Shown here one piece after another: positions 8,145 through 18,182 of a stretch of 64,000 nucleotides of DNA. The position numbers were made by a program, and so were the translations under genes. The notes under the pieces were generated by a model. It had not been told where the DNA came from. It did no database searches and saw only the letters and a program-made list of their open reading frames with translations. The DNA is from Lysobacter enzymogenes (GTDB lineage: Bacteria > Pseudomonadota > Gammaproteobacteria > Xanthomonadales > Xanthomonadaceae), in contig NZ_CP067396.1 of the NCBI RefSeq assembly GCF_023617245.1, forward strand, positions 5,111,001 to 5,175,000. The letters are read 5' to 3'. The stretch's first letter is position 1, and each line of letters begins with the position of its first letter.

Positions 8145-9593
8145 ATGCCCAAGACCATCCTCATCTTCGCCGACGGCACCGGACAGGCCGGCGGCGTGCG
8201 CCCGGACCAGCAGCTCAGCAACATCTACAAGCTGTTCCGCGCCACCCGCGTGGGCCCGGACAGCGCGATCGATCCCAAGCGGCAAGTCGCGTTCTACGAC
8301 CCGGGCCTGGGCACCGCCACCGCCGCCGGGCGCGTGCGCCTGAATGCCTGGCAGCGGCTGAAGTCCCTGGCCGGGCTGGCATGCGGATTGGGCTTCAGCC
8401 GCAATGTGGTCGATTGCTACGAGGCGATCCTAAAGCGCTACGAACCGGGCGACCGGATCTTCCTGTTCGGCTTCAGCCGCGGCGGCTACACGGTGCGCTG
8501 CGTGGCCAACGTGTTGAACCTGTGCGGCGTGCCGACCGGCGACGGCCGCGGCGGACCGCTGCCGCGCGCGGGCCGCGCGTTGCGGGCGATCGCCGAAGAA
8601 GCCGTGACCCGGGTCTACGAACACGGCGCCGGCCATCCGCGCGAGCGCTTCGAGTCCCAGCGCGAAGCCATCGCCCGCCGCTTCCGCCGCAAGTACGCCG
8701 CCGGCGACGATCCCCACCGCGGCGACGTGCATCCCGAGTTCGTCGGCGTGTTCGACGCCGTGGCCGCGTTGGGCCTGCCCTTGCCGACGCGCATGCTGCT
8801 GATCCTGGCCGGCCTGCTGGTTGCGCTCATGGCCGCCATCGCGGTCGGCGCGGCGAGCGAGTCGTGGCTGGGCGGCGGCGGGTGGATCGCGTTCGCGGCG
8901 ACGCTGGCCGCGCTGGGCCTCGGCGTCGCGGCCGCGTACCTCAAGGCGACGCTGCGCTACGCCTCGGCCGATGTCCGCGGCGGCGGCCCGCGCTTTCATC
9001 TGGCGCTGTGGAATTCGGAACATTACGACCGGCTGCTGGACCCGCGCATCGCCCAGGTCCGCCACGCCCTGGCGATCGACGAAAACCGCCGCCAGTTCGG
9101 CCGGGTCACCTGGGGCGGCAGCGGCAACCGTCAGCAGATCGACGAAGGCCGCTTCAAGCAGCGCTGGTTCGCCGGCAACCACTCCGACATCGGCGGCAGT
9201 TATCCGGAAGACGAATCGCGATTGTCGGACATCGCCCTGGCCTGGATGGTGGACGAGCTCCAGAAGTTGCCGCAGCCGATCCAACTGGACCGCAGCAAAC
9301 TGCAGCTGTACCCCGACGCCTGCGGCCTGCAGCACTGCGAGATATTCGCGCAACGGCAACGGCATCCGTGGCTGTCGCGGATCGCCGCCTGGCCGCGCGC
9401 GGCGCGCGCGCCCGGGCCGGACCTGGATCCCAGCGTGCTGGAACGGCTACGGGCGGAACGGGTGACGATCTGCGACCTCGACGGCGCCTATCGCCCGGAT
9501 GCGCTGAAGCGCCATCGCGGGCTCGAAATGTATTACCCGCCAGCCTCGGCCGACTCGCCCGCTGCCGCAACCTCGCAGACCTCGGCGCCCTAG
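8145..9593 (+). CDS. DUF2235 alpha/beta hydrolase, Tle1 phospholipase-like
   Basis: 482 aa. The opening 'ILIFADGTGQ' strand, 'SNIYKLFRAT', the nucleophile elbow GFSRGGY (Ser at about residue 111) and 'NHSDIGGSYPEDESRLSDIALAWM' are the hallmarks of the DUF2235 family. That family includes the Tle1 phospholipase effectors of type VI secretion. Unlike soluble Tle1 proteins it carries two hydrophobic helices at about residues 213-265, between the catalytic Ser and the Asp/His region. It lacks a signal peptide. It ends the trio with the upstream lipoprotein and the small helical protein; the gap before it is 84 nt. An esterase or phospholipase activity is likely; secretion and the target are unproven. 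No T6SS structural genes are in the window. Confidence 0.85.
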   Translation: MPKTILIFADGTGQAGGVRPDQQLSNIYKLFRATRVGPDSAIDPKRQVAFYDPGLGTATAAGRVRLNAWQRLKSLAGLACGLGFSRNVVDCYEAILKRYEPGDRIFLFGFSRGGYTVRCVANVLNLCGVPTGDGRGGPLPRAGRALRAIAEEAVTRVYEHGAGHPRERFESQREAIARRFRRKYAAGDDPHRGDVHPEFVGVFDAVAALGLPLPTRMLLILAGLLVALMAAIAVGAASESWLGGGGWIAFAATLAALGLGVAAAYLKATLRYASADVRGGGPRFHLALWNSEHYDRLLDPRIAQVRHALAIDENRRQFGRVTWGGSGNRQQIDEGRFKQRWFAGNHSDIGGSYPEDESRLSDIALAWMVDELQKLPQPIQLDRSKLQLYPDACGLQHCEIFAQRQRHPWLSRIAAWPRAARAPGPDLDPSVLERLRAERVTICDLDGAYRPDALKRHRGLEMYYPPASADSPAAATSQTSAP

Positions 9594-9612
9594 CCCGGAG
9601 GCCAACGCGTTG

Positions 9613-10467
9613 CTACACCCCGACCAGCGCGTCGATGTACTCGCGCAAGCCGGTCGCCCCGCACACCGGATCGTCCGCCAGCTCCAGTTTGTCGACGGTC
9701 AGCGCGGTCATCGCCGCATACGATTCGGCCGCCGCCTGCGAAAAGCCCTGCTCGCGAAATCCCTCGACCCATCGGTCGCGCGGCACTTCCTCGACCGCGA
9801 CTTCGCGCCGCAGCGCGCTGGCGAAGCAGGCCGCCACGTCGCGCGGCGAATAGCGCCTCGGCCCCTCGACGTAGCGCAGCACGCGCTCGTCGACCGGGGC
9901 GGTCATCAATTCGGCCGCTGCCAGGCCCAGATCGCGCGGCGCCACCATCGGCAGACGGAAGTCGGCCGGCAGGAAACTGCGCACGGTGCCGTCGTCGCGC
10001 GCGCCCGCTAGCGACGCATCCCAATTGCTCATGTAGTACGCGGCGCGGATCGTGCTGAACGGAATCGGTTGCGCGGCCAGCGCGCGCTCCATCGCGTACA
10101 GCACGCCGAGGTCGCCAGCGCGCTCGACCGGCTGGGCGCCGTAGGTCGACTCGGCGACGATCTTTTCCAGGCCCGAATCCTCCAGCGCGGCCAGGATCGA
10201 ATACAGGCTGGCCTTCTCCGCCGCATCGCTGTCGCCGCCGACGTCGCCGGGCGGATTGAGCAGGAACAGCCGGCGCCCCTGGCGGAACAACCGCCGCAGG
10301 CCGGCGGTGTCGTGCACGTCCGCCAGCGCCACCTGCGCGCCGCGCGCCAGCCAGGGCTCGCGCTGCCGCGGGTCGTGGCTCACCACGGTCACCGGCTCGC
10401 CGCGCGCGATCAACTCGCACGCCAGCGCCGAGCCTACATGTCCGGTTCCGCCTAACACGATATGCAT
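9613..10467 (-). CDS. NmrA-like NAD(P)-binding oxidoreductase/epimerase
   Basis: 284 aa, atypical short-chain dehydrogenase fold. The N-terminus 'MHIVLGGTGHVGSALA' holds the GxxGxxG dinucleotide loop directly at the start of the protein. The NmrA-type features 'YGAQ' and 'IPFSTIRAAYYMSNW' follow where SDR enzymes would have the catalytic Tyr-Lys pair, which is not clearly present. This places it with NmrA/quinone-oxidoreductase-2-like proteins, which sense or use NADPH. It is convergent with the DUF2235 gene (19-nt gap) and stands alone on the minus strand. The substrate is not predictable. Confidence 0.85.
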   Translation of the reverse strand: MHIVLGGTGHVGSALACELIARGEPVTVVSHDPRQREPWLARGAQVALADVHDTAGLRRLFRQGRRLFLLNPPGDVGGDSDAAEKASLYSILAALEDSGLEKIVAESTYGAQPVERAGDLGVLYAMERALAAQPIPFSTIRAAYYMSNWDASLAGARDDGTVRSFLPADFRLPMVAPRDLGLAAAELMTAPVDERVLRYVEGPRRYSPRDVAACFASALRREVAVEEVPRDRWVEGFREQGFSQAAAESYAAMTALTVDKLELADDPVCGATGLREYIDALVGV

Positions 10468-10687
10468 GCCGATGCCTGCGTCGGGAACGATGCGCGCCAG
10501 ATTAGGCGCGTCGCGGTAAGGCCGGCGGCATGGGGAGGTGAAGAGAACGTAGCGCGGCTGCGGCGCTTAGCGCGTGGTCCGTGTCGGCGTCGGCGCGATC
10601 CTCAGCCAGAACAGCGCTCGCCACCGTAGTTCCGGGCAGGATGGGAACGATTCGGTTCTCGCCAAGCACTGACAAAGCAAAAAGCAA

Positions 10688-10717
10688 AATGGATTCCGGC
10701 GTTCGCCGGAATGACGG
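10688..10717. repeat. REP-like dispersed palindrome
   Basis: ATTCCGGC-GTTC-GCCGGAAT forms a perfect 8-bp stem followed by 'GACGG'. Near-identical elements recur at 10812-10842, 57979-58010 and 58191-58222, with a decayed copy at 49879-49910. They all lie between genes, as expected for the short interspersed palindromes common in this bacterial group. Confidence 0.8.
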
Positions 10718-10751
10718 TATTGTGGGGACGCCGGCGCATGATCGCCGCGGC

Positions 10752-10820
10752 CCCCTCACCCCGTCATTCCCCTCACCCCGTCATTCCCCTCACACCGTCA
10801 TTCCCCTCACACCGTCATTC
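10752..10820. repeat. 17-bp direct tandem repeat
   Basis: The unit CGTCATTCCCCTCACMC repeats with an exact 17-nt period; the CGTCATT words start at 10762, 10779, 10796 and 10813. The last copy runs into the reverse-orientation palindrome at 10812-10842. The unit therefore looks derived from the end of the REP-like element. Confidence 0.8.
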
Positions 10821-10842
10821 CGGCGAAAGCCGGAACCCATTT
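10812..10842. repeat. REP-like dispersed palindrome, opposite orientation
   Basis: CCGTCATTCCGGC-GAAA-GCCGGAACCC is the inverted counterpart of the element at 10688-10717. The two copies face each other across the 17-bp tandem repeat and could form a larger cruciform or an mRNA hairpin. Confidence 0.75.
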
Positions 10843-10930
10843 TGATCTTGCCGTTGCTATTGCTGCAGTTGTCGCTGCTACTGCGGCAACCAGCGCCGCG
10901 AGCCCAAGCCCGCGGCGCCGCCACGACCGC

Positions 10931-12763
<1,833 letters not shown>

Positions 12764-12820
12764 GCTGGAGTCGCTCCAAGAAATGTGACCGCATTCTAGC
12801 TGCGGACGGGCCCGGACGGT

Positions 12821-12863
12821 GTCCGCGCGGACGCCCTGTCCGGACGGACGGACGCCCGGACAG
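12821..12863. promoter_or_regulatory. Cluster of GTCCG/CGGAC half-sites upstream of the sigma-54-like promoter
   Basis: A perfect 12-bp palindrome, GTCCGCGCGGAC (12821-12832), is followed by the inverted repeat CTGTCCGG (12836-12843) ... CCGGACAG (12856-12863) with extra CGGAC words between. Further CGGAC words lie at 12802-12818. The cluster is 35-95 nt upstream of the -24 element, a plausible position for an NtrC-type enhancer. Binding by the regulator encoded at 20296 is inference. Confidence 0.5.
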
Positions 12864-12897
12864 CCGCCACACGCCATAAAAATCAATAACTTAAAGT

Positions 12898-12914
12898 TGG
12901 CACGGGATGTGCTT
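12898..12914 (+). promoter_or_regulatory. Sigma-54-like -24/-12 promoter of the export operon
   Basis: TGGCACG-GGAT-GTGCTT places GG and GC exactly ten bases apart, as sigma-54 promoters require, and differs from TGGCACG-N4-TTGCW at the first -12 base. It ends 34 nt before the adaptor ATG, so transcription would begin at about 12925. The A/T-rich stretch just upstream (12876-12897) fits a bendable spacer for an enhancer-bound activator. Confidence 0.6.
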
Positions 12915-12948
12915 GGCATTAGGGCAAAGACCCTGCCGAGCGCCTTCG

Positions 12949-14232
12949 ATGAGCATCCGCGACACCTCCGCCCAAGACCACCGCGTCGCCCCCGCCGCCG
13001 GCCGGAGCCGTCGCCGCCTGCAATGGGCGCTGGGCGCCGCGGTCGGCGCGCTGGTGCTCGGCGCCGGCGCCTGGGTCGCCGCCGGTTGGGCCGCTGGCGG
13101 CGCCTCGGTCTCGGCCGAGCGCCTGCGCATCGCCGAGGTCAAGCGCGGCGACCTGGTCCGCGACATCGCCGCCGACGGCCGGGTGATCGCGGCCAACAAC
13201 CCGATCCTCTACGCCATCGCCGGCGGTTCGGTCGACCTCAAGGTCGTCGCTGGCGACGTGGTGCGCAAGGGCCAGGTGCTGGCCGAGATCGACAGCCCGG
13301 AACTGCGCAGCAAGCTCGCCCAGGAGCAGTCCACCCTGGCCGGCCTGGAAGCCGAGGCCAGCCGCGCCGAACTCGACGGCGAACTGGCGCGCTCGACCGC
13401 GCGCAAGGAATTCGACCAGGCCGGCATCGACCGCGTCGCCGCCGAGCGCGATCTGGAGCGCTACAACCGCGCCTTCGAAGGCGGCGCGGTGGCCAAGGTC
13501 GACGTGGCCAAGGCCCAGGACGAACTGAAGAAGGCCGAGATCGGCCTGAGCCACGCGCGCGAAGGCCTGGGCCGCCAGGACCGCAGCGCCGCGCTGGACG
13601 CGCGCAACAAGCGCCTGCTGGCGCAGCGCCAGGCCGCCATCGTCGCCGAGGCCCAGCGCCAGGTCGATGCGCTGACCCTGCGCGCGCCGTTCGATGGCCA
13701 GGTCGGCCAGGTGCAGGTGGCGCAGCGCGCCAACGTCGCCATCAACGATCCGGTGCTGAGCGTGGTCGACCTGAGCGTGTTCGAGGTCGAGATCAAGGTG
13801 CCGGAAAGCTTCGCCCGCGACCTCGCCATCGGCATGCCGGCGCAGATCGCCGGCAACGACGGCAAGTCCTACGCGGCCAGGATCTCGGCGGTGTCGCCGG
13901 AAGTGGTCGCCGGCGAAGTGGTCAGCCGCCTGCGCTTCGCCGGCGCGCAGCCGCCGGCGCTGCGCCAGAACCAGCGCCTGAGCGCGCGCATCGTGCTCGA
14001 CACCCGCCGCAACGCGCTCACCGTCGAGCGCGGGCCGTTCCTGGAACAGGACGGCGGCACCACCGCCTACGTGGTCGCCGGCGGCGTCGCCACCCGTCGC
14101 GCCATCCGCACCGGCGCGAGCAGCCTGAGCCAAGTGGAAATCCTCGAGGGCCTGCAGCCGGGAGAACGCATCGTCGTCTCCGGCGCAGACCAGTTCGCCA
14201 ACGCCGAAACCGTCCGCATCTCCGGAGAATGA
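12949..14232 (+). CDS. HlyD/MacA-type periplasmic adaptor of an ABC exporter
   Basis: 427 aa. A single N-terminal membrane helix (about residues 24-46) anchors it in the inner membrane. Next comes a lipoyl-like half-motif (GGSVDLKVVAGDVVRKGQ), a long charged coiled coil (about residues 115-230), the second half 'LRAPFDGQVGQVQVAQRANV', and the beta-barrel and membrane-proximal domains ending 'GLQPGERIVVSGADQF'. This is the membrane-fusion-protein layout. It starts an operon with a 69-aa ORF, an ATPase and two FtsX-type permeases. No TolC-like outer-membrane factor is in the window. A sigma-54-like promoter precedes it. The frame is open upstream, but ATG 12949 gives the standard topology. Confidence 0.9.
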   Translation: MSIRDTSAQDHRVAPAAGRSRRRLQWALGAAVGALVLGAGAWVAAGWAAGGASVSAERLRIAEVKRGDLVRDIAADGRVIAANNPILYAIAGGSVDLKVVAGDVVRKGQVLAEIDSPELRSKLAQEQSTLAGLEAEASRAELDGELARSTARKEFDQAGIDRVAAERDLERYNRAFEGGAVAKVDVAKAQDELKKAEIGLSHAREGLGRQDRSAALDARNKRLLAQRQAAIVAEAQRQVDALTLRAPFDGQVGQVQVAQRANVAINDPVLSVVDLSVFEVEIKVPESFARDLAIGMPAQIAGNDGKSYAARISAVSPEVVAGEVVSRLRFAGAQPPALRQNQRLSARIVLDTRRNALTVERGPFLEQDGGTTAYVVAGGVATRRAIRTGASSLSQVEILEGLQPGERIVVSGADQFANAETVRISGE

Positions 14233-14234
14233 TC

Positions 14235-14444
14235 ATGAACGCCGCCAACAACGCCTACGACTTCGCCCCGCTGTGGAACGCCCAGGAACTGACCGATGCG
14301 GTGCCGCTGCGCCTGCACCAGTTGATCGACTTCAACCACGACGGCGAGCGCGCCGACAGCGCCAACGCCGCCGCTCCGGCGCCCAAGCGCAACCGCCTGC
14401 GCTTCGCCGCCGCGATCGCGCTGCCGCTGTTCTCGGTGCGTTGA
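14235..14444 (+). CDS. Small 69-aa ORF in the export operon, unrecognised
   Basis: The ATG lies 2 nt after the adaptor stop, with GGAGAA upstream in the end of that gene, so it is translationally positioned in the operon. The protein is polar for about 50 residues (acidic, then Ala/Pro/Lys/Arg) and ends in a short hydrophobic stretch (FAAAIALPLFSV), possibly half a membrane helix. A palindromic repeat follows from 14483. It may be a regulatory small protein, a leader peptide, or the N-terminal remnant of a longer gene cut by the repeat. It does not resemble any family I know. Confidence 0.55.
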   Translation: MNAANNAYDFAPLWNAQELTDAVPLRLHQLIDFNHDGERADSANAAAPAPKRNRLRFAAAIALPLFSVR

Positions 14445-14482
14445 GGCGCGCTGCGTGTTGCAGGTGCCGCGCGTCCGCCGGG

Positions 14483-14569
14483 CCGTCATCCCCGCGCAGA
14501 TGGAAATCCAGGGCTTCATCGATGCATGACGCTGAAGTCTCTGGATTCCCGCCTGCGCGGGGATGACGG
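14483..14569. repeat. 87-bp imperfect palindromic element inside the export operon
   Basis: Perfect 17-bp terminal arms (14483-14499 and 14553-14569; first arm CCGTCATCCCCGCGCAG) enclose inner arms GGAAATCCAG / CTGGATTCC. It is a relative of the 'CGTCATTCC' repeat family in a longer form. It lies between the 69-aa ORF and the ATPase gene and would fold into a strong hairpin in the mRNA. Confidence 0.8.
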
Positions 14570-14645
14570 TCCGAAGGCCGCACCGCCCCGATCCATCTCC
14601 CATCCCGAATCCCCAATCTCCAATCCCCGCTGCAAGGACACCGCC

Positions 14646-15368
<723 letters not shown>

Positions 15369-15378
15369 GGCCGCGCCC

Positions 15379-16707
15379 ATGTCCGGCAACAGCCAGTTCG
15401 TCTATTACCTGCAACTCGCCGCGCGCAGCTTCAAGCGCAACCGGGTGCTGACCGCGCTGATGGTGGTCGCCATCGCGCTCGGCATCGGCGCGGCGATGAC
15501 CACCCTGACCGTGTTCTACGTGCTCTCCGGCGATCCGCTGCCGGGCCAGAGCCAGAACCTGTTCCACCCGCGCCTGGAGCCGCGCTCGATGACCGGCTAC
15601 GTGCCCAACCACGAGCCTTCCGACAGCATGACCCGTTTCGACGCCGAAACGCTGCTGCGCGAAGCGCGCGCCGACCGCCAGGCGCTGATGACCGCCGGCA
15701 ACGTGGCGATCGAACCGCGCCGCGACAACCTGCCGGCGTTCCGCCAGAACTCGCGCTTCACCTCGGCCGACTTCTTCCCCATGTTCAAGGTGCCGTTCAA
15801 GTACGGCGCCGCGTGGACCGGCAAGGAAGACGCCGACCGCGCGCGCGTGGCGGTGCTCGGCAAGACCCTCAACGACCGCCTGTTCGGCGGCGTCGACAGC
15901 GTCGGCAAGTCGGTGTGGGTGGACAACCACGAACTGCGCGTGGTCGGGGTGATCGAGTCCTGGCATCCGCAGCCCAACTTCTACGACCTGACCCTGCAGC
16001 GCGGCTTCGGCGAGCCCGAAGACTTGTTCGTGCCGTTCAGCACCTCGCGCGACCTGCGCATGAATCCGCAAGGCAACATCGATTGCTGGGGCGACAGCAG
16101 CGCCTTGCCGGAAGGCAACCGCTCGCTCAACGCCGAATGCGCCTGGGTCCAGTACTGGGTGGAACTGGGCAGCGCGCAGAAGGCCGACGCCTACCGCCAG
16201 TACCTGGTCAACTACAGCGCGCAGCAACGCGCCGCCGGCCGCTTCGTGCGCCCGACCGCGCCCGAGCTCGACACGCTGATGGGCTGGCTCGACTACAAGC
16301 GCGTGGTGCCGGCCGACGTGCGCCTGCAGATGTGGCTGGCGTTCGGCTTTCTCGCGGTGTGCCTGCTCAACACGGTCGGCCTGCTGCTGGCCAAGTTCCT
16401 GCGCCGCTCCGGCGAGATCGGCGTGCGCCGCGCGCTCGGCGCCACCCGCCGCCAGATCTTCGCCCAGTGCCTGACCGAAGCCGGCAGCGTCGGCCTCGCC
16501 GGCGGCCTGCTCGGCCTGCTGCTGGCCCAGCTCGGCCTGTGGGCGGTGCGCCAGCAGCAGACCAGTTATGCGGGACTGGCCCACCTGGACCCGACCATGC
16601 TCGCTTTCACCTTCGTCCTGGCCGTCGCCGCCAGCGTGCTGGCCGGGCTGCTGCCCGCCTGGCGCGCTTGCCAGGTGACGCCCGCCATCCAGCTCAAGAG
16701 CCAGTGA
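15379..16707 (+). CDS. MacB/FtsX-type ABC permease, first of a pair
   Basis: 442 aa. One N-terminal membrane helix (about residues 20-45) is followed by a large periplasmic domain (MacB_PCD type, about 50-310) and three C-terminal helices of the FtsX family. The cytoplasmic loop 'GEIGVRRALGATRRQIF' is the typical ATPase-coupling motif. It lacks a fused ATPase, unlike E. coli MacB, and uses the separate upstream ATPase. The next permease starts 7 nt after its stop, and the two probably form a heterodimer. The substrate is unknown; peptides, lipids or antibiotics are typical for the family. Confidence 0.9.
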   Translation: MSGNSQFVYYLQLAARSFKRNRVLTALMVVAIALGIGAAMTTLTVFYVLSGDPLPGQSQNLFHPRLEPRSMTGYVPNHEPSDSMTRFDAETLLREARADRQALMTAGNVAIEPRRDNLPAFRQNSRFTSADFFPMFKVPFKYGAAWTGKEDADRARVAVLGKTLNDRLFGGVDSVGKSVWVDNHELRVVGVIESWHPQPNFYDLTLQRGFGEPEDLFVPFSTSRDLRMNPQGNIDCWGDSSALPEGNRSLNAECAWVQYWVELGSAQKADAYRQYLVNYSAQQRAAGRFVRPTAPELDTLMGWLDYKRVVPADVRLQMWLAFGFLAVCLLNTVGLLLAKFLRRSGEIGVRRALGATRRQIFAQCLTEAGSVGLAGGLLGLLLAQLGLWAVRQQQTSYAGLAHLDPTMLAFTFVLAVAASVLAGLLPAWRACQVTPAIQLKSQ

Positions 16708-16714
16708 GGCCCGC

Positions 16715-17941
16715 ATGGACATCCGTCCGATCCTGACCACCCTGCGCCGGCACAAGACCGCCGCCGCGCTGATCGTGTTCGAAGTCGCGCTGACCTGCGC
16801 GATCATCTGCAACGCGCTGTTCCTGATCCAGACCCGCATCGCCCGCCTCGACCGCCCCAGCGGCATGGCCGAGAAGGAACTGCTGGCGCTGCGCATCAGC
16901 GACATCAGCAACGGCAACGAAACCGACGCGCTGACCCGCTCCGACCTGGCCGCGCTGCGCGCGATCCCCGGCGTGCGCTCGGCCACCATCAGCAACCAGG
17001 TGCGCTACGGCGATTCGGCCTGGAACTCCGGCATCGGCCCCAAGCCGAGCCAACAGGTGGAAACCGCCAGCGTCACCACGTTCTTCGGCGACGCCCAGTT
17101 GCTCGACACGCTGGGCGCCAAGCTGGTCGCCGGGCGCAACTTCAGCGAAGACGAAATCGTCGATTTCAACCAGCGGATCAAGCCCGACGCGCCGCCGATC
17201 CCGGTCGCGATCGTCACCAAGGCGCTGGCCGACAAGCTGTTTCCCGGCCAGGACCCGCTCGGGCGCCCGTTCTACAACGGCGGCACCGACGGCATCCGCA
17301 TCATCGGCGTGATCGAGCACCTGCTGCGCCCGAACGAACTCACCGGGCCGGCGGCGGCGGATTACTCGGTGATCTTTCCCAGCCGGGTGGACTACAACAA
17401 CGGCTTCTACCTGATCCGGGTGAACGATCCCGCCCAGCGCAAGCAGGTGCTGGAGGCCGTCGGTCGCACCCTGAGCAAGAACGGGTCGCAGCGCATCCTC
17501 GACAAGGACTACGGCGTGCTGGAGGAGATGGCCGACAAGTTCCACCGCACCGACCGCTCGATGGTGTGGCTGCTCGGCGCGGTGTGCGTGGCGCTGCTGA
17601 TCGTCACCGCGCTCGGCATCGTCGGCCTGGCCAGCTTCTGGGTGCAGCAGCGGACCAAGCAGATCGGCGTGCGCCGCGCGCTCGGCGCCACCCGCGGGCA
17701 GATCCTGCGCTACTTCCAGACCGAGAACTTCCTGCTGACCGGCATCGGCATCGTGCTGGGCATGGTCATCGCGTTCGCGATCAACCTGCTGCTGATGAAG
17801 TACTACGAACTGCCGCGGCTGCCGGTGCTGTACCTGCCGCTGGGCGCGCTGAGCCTGTGGCTGCTGGGCCAGTTGGCGGTGTACGGCCCGGCCCGGCGCG
17901 CGGCGATGGTGCCGCCGGCCTTGGCCACGCGCGCGGCGTAA
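16715..17941 (+). CDS. MacB/FtsX-type ABC permease, second of a pair
   Basis: 408 aa with the same layout as its neighbour: an N-terminal helix (about residues 15-38), a periplasmic domain, and three C-terminal helices with the coupling loop 'QIGVRRALGATRGQIL'. The two permeases differ strongly in the periplasmic part, so a heterodimeric exporter is expected. It is the last gene of the transporter operon; a long GC hairpin follows at 17961-18000. Confidence 0.9.
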   Translation: MDIRPILTTLRRHKTAAALIVFEVALTCAIICNALFLIQTRIARLDRPSGMAEKELLALRISDISNGNETDALTRSDLAALRAIPGVRSATISNQVRYGDSAWNSGIGPKPSQQVETASVTTFFGDAQLLDTLGAKLVAGRNFSEDEIVDFNQRIKPDAPPIPVAIVTKALADKLFPGQDPLGRPFYNGGTDGIRIIGVIEHLLRPNELTGPAAADYSVIFPSRVDYNNGFYLIRVNDPAQRKQVLEAVGRTLSKNGSQRILDKDYGVLEEMADKFHRTDRSMVWLLGAVCVALLIVTALGIVGLASFWVQQRTKQIGVRRALGATRGQILRYFQTENFLLTGIGIVLGMVIAFAINLLLMKYYELPRLPVLYLPLGALSLWLLGQLAVYGPARRAAMVPPALATRAA

Positions 17942-17960
17942 TCGTCGCGCGCGACCGAAG

Positions 17961-18000
17961 CGCCGCTGCCGCGACCGCGTCCCGGTCGCCGGCAGCGGCG
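17961..18000. terminator. Long GC hairpin after the export operon
   Basis: CGCCGCTGCC-GCGACCG (17961-17977) pairs with CGGTCGC-(C)-GGCAGCGGCG (17983-18000), leaving a 5-nt loop and one bulged base. There is no T-run, so intrinsic termination is uncertain; mRNA 3'-end protection is equally possible. Confidence 0.5.
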
Positions 18001-18182
18001 GCCGGGATCGGCTGAAGCCGCATCGCGCGTCCCGGTGTCGTCGGTGGTACTGGCCGCGGCGCACGACGGCCGCTGCATCTTGCCTCTCGTCTTGCGTTGC
18101 ATCCGCCCCGTCCGGCGTACGCGCCGGGCGATCCGGGACGTCGCGCCTCGCGCACGCCCCTTCTCCCGTCACGGAGCCTTCC

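Larger units (their letters stand above)
10468..10930. other. Repeat-rich intergenic region
   Basis: 463 nt without a supported gene. It holds two copies of the dispersed palindrome (10688-10717 and 10812-10842), a 17-bp tandem repeat between them, and a short run of CTG/TTG-rich sequence near 10850-10885. The short ORFs here are frames through the repeats. Confidence 0.7.

Noticed and set aside
10752..10820. CRISPR-like short repeats
   Set aside because: The 17-nt units are directly adjacent without spacers, and no cas genes are in the window.
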